From Aegilops tauschii subsp. strangulata (Eukaryota; Streptophyta; Magnoliopsida; Poales; Poaceae): a DNA stretch of 64,000 bases. Below, piece by piece: positions 56,669 to 64,000 of this stretch. The notes beneath the pieces were generated by a model. That model was not told the origin of the DNA and ran no database searches. It saw nothing but the letters and a program-made list of their open reading frames with translations. The stretch spans positions 321,435,294 to 321,499,293 of the forward strand of contig NC_053037.3 of assembly GCF_002575655.3 (NCBI RefSeq), written 5' to 3'. Made by a program: the position numbers and the translations under genes. How positions within the stretch are numbered: position 1 is the first letter of the stretch; each line of letters begins with the position of its first letter.

Positions 56669-56688
56669 CCCCTACCTGGCGCGCCAAA
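56669..56688 (-). other. E2 primer-binding site
   Basis: Directly after the 5' LTR, the minus strand reads TTTGGCGCGCCAGGTAGGGG. The TGGCGC start fits a tRNA 3' end; the tRNA was not assigned. Confidence 0.65.
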
Positions 56689-57586
56689 TGTTGGATTACG
56701 GGTTCCGTCAAACCCTTAAGGTTCGAACACTGGGGTGCACACGAAGATCTCTCTCCCTCCCAAGCTTGCTCTCGCAATAATCTCAAAGCCTAGCTCGACG
56801 AACCCAAAGAACAGAGACACGAGGTTTTATACTGGTTCGGGCCACCGCTGTGGTGTAATACCCTACTCCAGTGTCGTGTGGTGGATTGCCTTGTAGGCTG
56901 AGGATGAACAAGTACAAGGGATGAGCAGCCTCCTGAGGAGAGGTGTTCTTGAGCTAGGTGAGGTGGTGAGTTGGCCTTGGTGGAATGAGTCCAATCGAAG
57001 ATGAGATGCCTCCCCATGGTGGTGGCTAGTCCTATTTATAGAGGCCCTGGTCCTCTTCCCAAATATTAGGCGGGAAGGGATCCCACAATGGCCAATTTTG
57101 AAGGGGGACAACTAGTACAAGTTATCTTGACAAAAGGTGGTCTTCGCCTGCCAAAGGCCCTGGTGGTGACGCCGCCGTGGGCTCCACGGTGACCTCCGTC
57201 CTGCCGTCCTGCTGGTCTTGGTCTCGTTGCAGCTATATGGAAACCTTTGCCTGATGCCTCGGGACTCCTCGCCTGCGCTTGCCCCTTTAGCACCAAAGAG
57301 GCAATTGGTACTCTGCGCCCACTGGCGCCCGCCTGGCCTCGATCGTCATGGCTCACGTCATGCACACCTCGCGAGGTGCCCCTTGCATAGATATCTCCGC
57401 TCCTCGGGAGCCAGCCTAGGGGGGCTGCCCCTGGGAGGTTCATGGCGTCGTCCGCCTCACGAGGCTTGGCCCCTCGTGAGGGTCTTGAGTGGTTACTGAT
57501 GAAGATGTGCCGTACCAGGCCGCTGGCTGAGCCCCCCGGGCCGCAGGCAGGCAAGTCTGGGGACCCCCGTTCCCAGGACGCCGACA
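56689..57586 (-). repeat. E2 5' LTR
   Basis: Plus strand TGTTGGATTACGGG...GGACGCCGACA, 898 bp. Minus-strand TATA-like CTATAAATAG at 57032-57041. Differs from the 3' LTR mainly by transitions, concentrated in the first 200 bases. Confidence 0.9.
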
Positions 57587-57591
57587 CGAGT

Positions 57592-60445
57592 GGTTCAAGG
57601 GCACCTTCATCGGAACGGTGAAGGAGTGGTAGTGGGAGCGGTTCTACATCACCGAACCGCTCGCCCCCGGCCAGCCCGAGGTCCCAGCCTTCTCAGATGG
57701 GACTCCAAAGAAGCTCAAGTCATGGAAGGAGAAGGGCGTCGCCTGGGGGAACCCGAAGGAGGTGGATGCCCTGGTCAAAAGGGTCAAATGGTGGTCCACC
57801 ACATGGAAGATTGAGCTTGCCGACGTCATCAATGTGATGCTCAACCGCTGCATGCTCCCTCTCCAACTTTGGGCTACCCCGATGTGGGTGCAAAAGCCCG
57901 AGGACATGGGTCCCATCACCGCCTTCTTCTGCTCCACCTTGGCCGCCATGTGGACGAAGCTCATGAAGCTGGCCAAGGACAAGATCCCCAAACAAGGGAA
58001 GGACCGCAGCCTTGAGGACGGCTATGAAGCCCCCCGGTAAGTGATCTTACTCACCGGTCAATATTTCTATCCTCCGTAGCAAGGAGTAGATTTTACCGAA
58101 TCATTATGCTTGACGCTTTGCAGAAGTGGCTGGCCTGGGTGCAAGGGGTGCAGTGCCCGACTCCACTACCAGAGGAGCCCATGGCCCCCTGCTCGCGGTG
58201 CTCTTAACCGAGGAGCCGCACGGGGTGGCCCTCAAAGGGACGAAGTCCCAGAAGGGCAAGCCTGGTGGTCGGACCCAGGAAACCTCAGTCACCCGGTTTG
58301 AAGAGACCCACGTCTCCGCCGCCCATGACAGCGACGTGGAGGAGGGTGATGTTGAGGAGATCCCTCCCCCGAAAGGGAAGAGGGCGGCGTGAGAGGACAC
58401 CGAGGCCGGCACGCAGCCAAAGGTCTCAAAGAGGCCGAGGAGAACCTAGTGCCGCCGGCAAGTTGCCGGAGAGAGTCAAGCTCTCCGGCGAGTCGGAAGA
58501 AGACGTCCTCGCGATGGGGAGGAAGAAATCGGTGCCTCGAGGGTAAGCCGTCGTCTTTATATCATGTCTTTTTATTCGACAAGCTCTTTCAACCAGGAAA
58601 GGCTCATAAAGCATCTCTTCTTATGCAGTCTGCCAAGGGTGATCCCCGGCGGTTACTCGAGTGGGTTGCCATCCGCCAGCAGGACTCCAGAGCCCGCAAT
58701 TCCTCCCCCAGCACATGACGGTCTAGGGGAGGCGACATCCACCCTGGCCCCTGACATCAACAAGACGAGGATCGAGTAGGTGGCTGTCATGGCCGAGGTC
58801 GACACCTCGGCCCAACAAGACCCGGGGTAGAAGCACCCCAAGGTCGTCGAAGAAGGGCTAGGCCGGTCATCGGTCCAGCCGATATCTTCTTCGGCTCCGC
58901 CACCACTGGTGGAGGATACCCGGGCTAGCGGCTTGGTGCCTGGATCCAAGGTCGTCCGTCCTCCCCCGCCAACTTCCCAAGGACGGGCTGGCGTGGGGTG
59001 GACCGAGGAAATGGAGGAGACCCTAAATGGCTCCTCTATTAAGGAAGAGCATTGTGTCTTGATAGGCGCGGCACTGCAGGGTTTCCGGACCACAGGGGCC
59101 GACCTGCTCGAGGTTTTTAAGAAACTTGTAACGAGCTTCGAGGTATGCTTCTATCCTTGCACCAAGTTCACTTTGTTCACGAGCTTATAGATTTATGTAT
59201 TTGTCCGAGGACATAATACCACAGCCTTCCAAACGGCTTAGTGAGTGAGCAGCCCCCAAGCCCAAAGTTGGTTTCAAGAAACCGGCATATGGGTTGTAAA
59301 AAATTGATAGGAGTCTGTCATGCAGCTCCCAGGGTGCCGCTTTAAGGCAGCCGCCTCGGGACTTCAACTTTGGCCTGTGTAATAAGGATTTTTGCTGTCA
59401 AGTTTCATCCTCGGTTCCACATTCCATCTCCAAGGAGATTGCGGAGATGAACCGGAAGCTCAAGAGGTCCCAGGTGGACCTCGGCCTGGTAAACTAGAAG
59501 TTCGAGAAATCTCAAGGTAAGCAAGTTAAGTTTGCATTTGTACTTTGCACAAAAGAGTTATAATAAGTCTTGCCGGATTAAAAACTAAGGTCAAACGTTT
59601 TAATGACATCAGCGTTAGCTGAGCTTGACAATCTCAAGGCCGAGCTCGAAACAGCTCGGCAGGAGGTGAAGCAGCATGAGGCTGCGGCCGCAAATGCGAA
59701 GAAGGCCCGAGCCGCCGAAAAGGCGGCCGGAGACAAGGACCGGGCGCGCGTTGTTGAGGTCGAAGAGACCCTGAAGGGCGTGTTTGAAGCACACGACAAG
59801 CTTCAGGTGGAAGGGCAGCGAACGAAGGAGGAGCTCAAAAAGCTCAAGCTTGCCCATGCCGACCTCAAGAGTGCGGCCCGGGCGGACCGTGAGGTGCTCC
59901 AGCAGTTGGAGCAAATTACCTCGGGTAAGCAATACTTATTGCAGTGTGTGTTTGGCAGCAAGGGGTGTGTCAAGCTCACCCAGCTGTGGCATTCCGCAGA
60001 AGTCTTCGGGGATCTCTCGCTGAGCGTGGCGGATGCCGTCGTGCACTTCGACCAGTTGGCGGGTCACGAGGTGGAGAAGGCCTTTTGAGGTCAATTCCCG
60101 GGGTCTCCGGCATCGCAGCTACTAAAGAATCGAATGAAGTAGCTGGCGGAGCTTCTCCGCCTGGCGAGGTCGACGCTACAAGACCTCTGTGTCGTGCTGT
60201 GGCCTACCGAATCCCTTCCCACCAGCCTCTTCGGCCTGGTGATGCGCCTGCAGGGGGGTCGCGTGCGCGGACAGCTGGAGGAGGTCCGCGTGCTTTGAAG
60301 GAGCATGGAGGGCGTATGCCTGCGTGAATACGCACTTCCACAAGGTTGACGCGGTGACGGTTGCCATGGGTCCTCCTACTGACAAGCCTCGCACCATGGA
60401 GCAGTTCTTTCCCGAGGTGTAGGAGGGAGCTCGGGTTACCGAGGC
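57592..60445 (+). pseudogene. E1 antisense gene, second part: multi-exon, coiled-coil
   Basis: Continues the PF04195-like frame cut at 28744: WFKGTFIGTVKEW, TAG at 57637, then WERFYITEP, VKWWSTTWKIELADVINVML. Exon ends at GT 58037 (GTAAGT); next exon after AG 58123; further donor-like sites at 59143 (GTATGC), 59517 (GTAAGC) and 59925 (GTAAGC), and acceptor-like AG at 58628 and 59612. A strong coiled coil (LAELDNLKAELETARQEVKQ, VFEAHDKLQVEGQRTKEEL, 59615-59920) follows, then a Trp-Pro-containing tail (VVLWPTESLPTSLFGLVMRL, about 60195-60255) ending near 60445. Several frameshifts and stops make it dead. Role unknown; antisense to gag. Confidence 0.72.
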
Positions 60446-61330
60446 CATGTGTCCAAAATATGCTTTGTATTATTAGGTAGTACTTCGGAATGCCGAAGTG
60501 ATGGAATGTATAAAACATTATCTTTTGCTTGAATGGTTATGGCTTTAGATTCCATGTGTGTTTTTCAATTATTATTACCTCTTGTGCGACTATTTTAGAC
60601 TGAAAGTGGCCAGTTGTCGGCTTCAACCTCCATGTAGATTATACAAAGGGTGTTCCGAGATGCAGGCTTGATCCTTAACCGACGTCTCGGTGCCCGGAGA
60701 CGGTCTTCTGCATATAGGAACGAGGCAATCGGACGATAGTGGCTTGAGAGCTTTCAAGTAGTCCTAGGAGTTTTACTGTGGGGGATGATGACCATCCCCT
60801 GGTATGGGAAGTGGTCGGCCTGGTAGGTCTAGAATGTGACGCACTTCAGCTCGAAAGCAAAGCCCTTCTTTTAACACGGGTGATTTCTATCGTCACATCG
60901 CTTAACACGGTCTACGGATGGCCAACCAGTTTGCATGACCTAGATAGTCAGTTTTCAGCTTTCTCCACTGAGGTGCTCTGCCAATTAACCTGGTAGCACT
61001 ATCGCAGTGGTTCTCCCGTTATACCCTTAGCCGAATTCATCGAGAACGTAAGGGGTACACATAGGAGCCGGGAAACCTAACTATTGACCAAAATCTAGGT
61101 TTGAAACGGATGCATATAAACCCAAAATCCGAGACGTCGAATACTTCGGACTTCTAATACAACTGTATCTTTTTAAAGAAATTCTTCATAGCACAGGGGC
61201 TATGCTTATAAAGAAATACGATAACGACCTTAAAGGGCATGGTTTCTTTATTTCATAATTTCTAGCCTTTACATGCCCAACCGCAACAAGAGGAACTAAA
61301 AGAATACGATGTGAAAGGAAAAAGGGGGAA
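60446..61330. other. E1 spacer between antisense gene and gag-protease
   Basis: No domain on either strand. In an autonomous Tat element RT, RNase H and integrase would be expected here, but none is seen. Near 61180-61260 a TATAAAGAAATACG stretch and A+T-rich DNA occur. Confidence 0.5.
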
Positions 61331-62399
61331 GAAAAAGTAAAGGGCGGGTATTGACATCAGGCTTTAGGAACCCGGGCCGCATCCTGCTGCATGTCTGCAC
61401 TTCCGGGCTGTTGTCCAGCTTGCAGTCACCAACGGTGGTGATTTAAGTAAGACTGGTGCAATCTCGGGCCTTTATGTGCTTCAGGCGTTTATTGGTCGGT
61501 CCCCTTGAAGGAGGTCTTGTAGGATTCTGCTTGCGTGGTTGAAGCCGCGCTTATGAATTCGTGGTTGCCGGCTCTTTGACAGAGGCCTGCTGATATGAGG
61601 GCTCGAAGCCACGTTGGTCCTTGTTCGAGCCGTTCCGGCGTGTTGGTGAGTTTTGGCTCCTCGATGGCCCAGAGAATATTGAGTGCAAAATTATGCACTG
61701 TGGGGACATAGTTCCCCATCTAGAGAGGGCACGCAAGGAGCCCGTATCCCTATTTAGGGTACGAGGGTATGTGGCCGAGGTCGATTTGTGCGTCCCAGGT
61801 GCGCATTGAAGAGCTAGCGGCGTGTTTATTGCTGCGGGCTGCCTCCTTGGATGCATGTACCTCGGCTGCAAAAGCCGCAGTCTCCTCCTCAATCCGAGCG
61901 AGCGCTCGGTGTCGCCATTGACTGTTATAACACCGTTGGGTCCTGGCAATTTAAGCTTGAGATAAGCATAATGCGGGACTGCGTTAAAGCGTGTGAAGGC
62001 TGTGCGCCCTAGAAGCGCATGACATCCACTCCAGAAGGGGACGATATCGAAGATTAACTATTCACTTCTGAAGTTCTCGGGCGAGCTGAAGACTACCTCT
62101 ATGGTGATCGTTCTAGTGCAGCGGGCTTCGATGCCTGGGATGACACCTTTAAAGGTGGTGGTGTTCGGTTTGATTCGGTATGAGTCGATGCCCATCTTCT
62201 TAACCATGTCCTCATAAATGAGGTTGAAGCTACTACCTCCGTCCATGAGGACGCATGGTAGATGGTAACCATCGACAATTGGGTCCAGGACGAGTGCAAC
62301 CGACCCGCCGTGCCTTATGCTGGTCGGATGGTCATGCTTATCAAACGTGATTGGGTAGGCCGACCAGGGGTTGAACTTTGGGGCGACTGGCTCCAACAC
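61331..62399 (-). pseudogene. PR: E1 protease and truncated downstream linker
   Basis: Minus strand: LEPVAPKFNPWSAYPITF, then the protease active site CVLMDGGSSFNLIYEDMVKK (about 62250-62190) and KGVIPGIEARCTRTITIEV. TAG at 62056-62058 (one step from CAG) is followed by LIFDIVPF-like sequence and MPGPNGVITVNGDTERSL (61949-61896). The sequence then loses similarity before RT should begin. No RT motif follows. Confidence 0.78.
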
Positions 62400-63600
62400 G
62401 TAGACATCCCGAAGTACTCACTTCCTCTCCTTTTTAGGGATATGGGTAACATAGATCATGTTGACCTTGGTTACCTTATCAGGAAACTTCTTTTGTCCCC
62501 CATTATTGGGCCACCGAGGTTCATCCTCGTCTTCACTGCGGTTTTGGGTTTTACTTGGACCCTCCGCCGCAACCTTGCTAGCTTGTTTAAAGACCCAACA
62601 ATTCCTGTTAATGTGGGTTGCTGGTTTGTCCTGGGTGACGTGGATTTGGCACGGCTGATCCAGGATCCCATCGAGCTGGCTAGGTCCATCTTTGTTCCCT
62701 TTAAAGGGCTTATTTTTGTGTCCGGATTTAGGTCCATTGAACCCCGCATTGACTGCAGAGTCTTCCGTATCTCTTTCGCCAATTTTATACATGGGCTTAT
62801 TTTTATTGCGCTTAGGTTTTCCATTGGCGTCTCTTGTTTCCAAGGTGCCCGCCTTGTTGTTGTGAGAACTGCGTGCGAGCCAACTATCCTCTCCTGCACA
62901 GAAGCGAGTCATCAGCAAGGTGATGGCAACCATAGTCCTCAGCTTATCCTGGCCAAGTTGACGGGCCAACCATTCATCTCAGATATTATTCTTGAATGCG
63001 GCGATGGCCTCGGCTTCGGAGCAGTCTATGATCTGGTTCTTCTTGGTGAGGAACATGTTCAGAATTTCCGGGCTGGTTCGCCTTGCTCCTGGGTGACACG
63101 GCTGAGGTCGTCGGCGTCCGGAGGACGGACGTATGTGCCCTAGAAATTTGCTCTAAAGGTGTCTTCTAGGGCCTCCCAGCTGCCAATAGAGTGAGGAGGT
63201 AGGCTGTTAAGTCAGTGCCTCGCCGGCCCCTTTAGTTTGAGCGGCAAATATTTAATGGCGTGGAGATCATCTCCATTCGCCATGTGTATGTGGAGAAGGA
63301 AATCCTCGATCCATATTGTTGGATCGCTGGTGCCATCGTATGACTCTATATTGATGGGCTTGAATCCTTCGGGGAATTGATGTTCCATCACCCTATCTGT
63401 GAAGCAGATCAGGTGAGCCGGACCTCGGAACCGAGGAGCACCTCGTCGAGGTCGGGAGAAAGTCGTGAATAGGCCTGATCTCGGGCACGACCATTCCTAT
63501 CCATCCAGGCATCATAGCCGTCGAGCCCAGTGGGGGCACATCCACTTGATCCATAGATGGACCGAGGGGGTGCCCTGTTTTCCTCGATGTGACATCGAAC
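62400..63600 (-). pseudogene. gag: E1 gag
   Basis: Minus strand: FPEGFKPINIESYDGTSDP, WIEDFLLHIHMANGDD and YLPLKLKGPARH (63390-63205) are typical of plant gypsy gag. Stops replace Trp and Gln codons at several points (after GPARH, after RANF, after ARKF), each a single C-to-T or G-to-A step. The C-part (62969-62418) is basic, rich in Lys/Asn/Pro, with KNKPFKGNKDGPS, and ends at a stop at 62418. A zinc-knuckle-like CX2C pattern was not seen clearly. Confidence 0.75.
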
Positions 63601-63766
63601 GTCATGAGGGTCTAGGAAGTCCACGGGGTCCTTGCCGTAACGGCGTGGAGGTGGCCAGTCATTGAGGGTTTCCCGTATTGGCCTGTCCCGCCCTCTAGGG
63701 GGTCGGACATGGTCATCGGCGAGCTTTCCGGTGATCGCACAGAGGAACTCTCAATGAAAGCACCAG

Positions 63767-64000
63767 TGTCGGTGTCAAAACCGACAGACCTCAGGGTAGG
63801 GGGTCCCTAGCTGTGGATCTCGGATCGAGTATAACAGGAACGAGCTAGATGATGTATACCCAAGTTCAGCCCCTCTTGATGGAGGTAAAACCTCGAGATC
63901 ATAATGTTTGATCTAACTTTAGGGCTAGGTGAATGATTTTGTGTTGATGTCCCCTCTATGGGCTAAACCCTATGGCTTATATACACGCCATGGACGATAT
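63767..64000 (-). repeat. E1 5' LTR, cut by the window edge
   Basis: Plus strand starts TGTCGGTGTCAAAACCGACA; the minus strand shows GTATATAAGCC, a TATA-like box (63976-63986). Common Triticeae-type LTR start. The rest is outside the window. Confidence 0.8.

Larger units (their letters stand above)
28745..57586 (-). mobile_element. E2: Tat-like (Grande/Retand-type) gypsy element, 28.8 kb with nested inserts
   Basis: LTRs 28745-29639 and 56689-57586 have the same orientation. A perfect 5-bp target duplication CGAGT lies at 28740-28744 and 57587-57591. Minus-strand order: 5' LTR, primer site, gag, protease, RT, two RNase H regions, integrase, an antisense ORF on the plus strand, polypurine tract, 3' LTR. 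The second, archaeal-type RNase H and the antisense ORF are Tat-lineage traits. The RT/RNase H boundary is interrupted by 34117-54497. All genes are broken. Confidence 0.9.
27543..64000 (-). mobile_element. E1: Tat-like gypsy element, split by E2, lacking RT/IN
   Basis: The right LTR starts at 63767. gag and protease follow leftward on the minus strand (63500-61890). A multi-exon antisense gene lies on the plus strand (28364-28744 plus 57592-60445). Between protease and antisense gene there is no RT, RNase H or integrase. A 3' LTR matching TGTCGGTGTCAAAACCG was not found to the left of 28364, so the left side is truncated or rearranged against the CACTA end. The layout gag-PR ... antisense ORF is that of the Tat lineage. 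E2 (28745-57586) is inserted in the antisense gene. Confidence 0.75.

Overview
The window is transposon-packed DNA from a large grass genome, most likely a Triticeae species (wheat, barley or Aegilops). This rests on the kinds of element present (long-LTR chromovirus, Athila-like elements without pol, Tat-like elements with antisense genes, Stowaway and Tourist MITEs, small Helitrons, a CACTA end) and on grass-type decayed genes. No intact host gene was found. Family names such as Fatima or Grande are not asserted; only the lineage level is. No database search was possible.

Layout. (1) 1-6813: 3' part of a Ty3/gypsy Tekay-like chromovirus, ending in a 3.7-kb LTR. (2) 6814-22073: a gene-fragment island. 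It holds an alanine/glutamate-rich ORF with two stops, several MITEs (one a three-level nest), two small Helitrons, a broken SINA-like ubiquitin ligase, and a broken F-box/DUF295-like gene. An Athila-like LTR element (13530-21911, minus strand, target duplication ATAAC) sits inside the last coding exon of the F-box gene. (3) 22074-27542: gene-free DNA ending in a CACTA-type terminus at 27542, with 81-bp and ~41-bp tandem repeats. (4) 27543-64000: a Russian doll of Tat-like gypsy elements. Outer element E1 (gag-protease on the minus strand at the right, antisense multi-exon gene on the plus strand) is split by element E2 (28745-57586, target duplication CGAGT). E2 is split in its RT/RNase H region by remnants of a third Tat-like element, E3 (40763-54497), and a 5'-truncated Athila-like element (34117-40762). 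E3's antisense gene is cut again by two solo LTRs (42457-46964, target duplication GTAGG; 47462-51418, target duplication TCAGC).

The most interesting biology is in the Tat-like elements. E1 and E3 carry, antisense to gag-pol, an intron-containing gene for a protein with a 'putative gypsy type transposon' (PF04195-like) N-domain and a coiled-coil C-half. E2 has an LTR of the same family as E3's and the same sequence next to its 3' LTR, but in that antisense slot it carries an unrelated ORF that looks like a B3 DNA-binding domain, with its own TATA-like box. Antisense cargo therefore seems exchangeable.

Decay is pervasive and mostly by C-to-T or G-to-A change. It creates TGA from CGA, TAG from CAG or TGG, and removes catalytic residues in RT, archaeal-type RNase H and integrase. 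That is the expected signature of long-methylated plant DNA.
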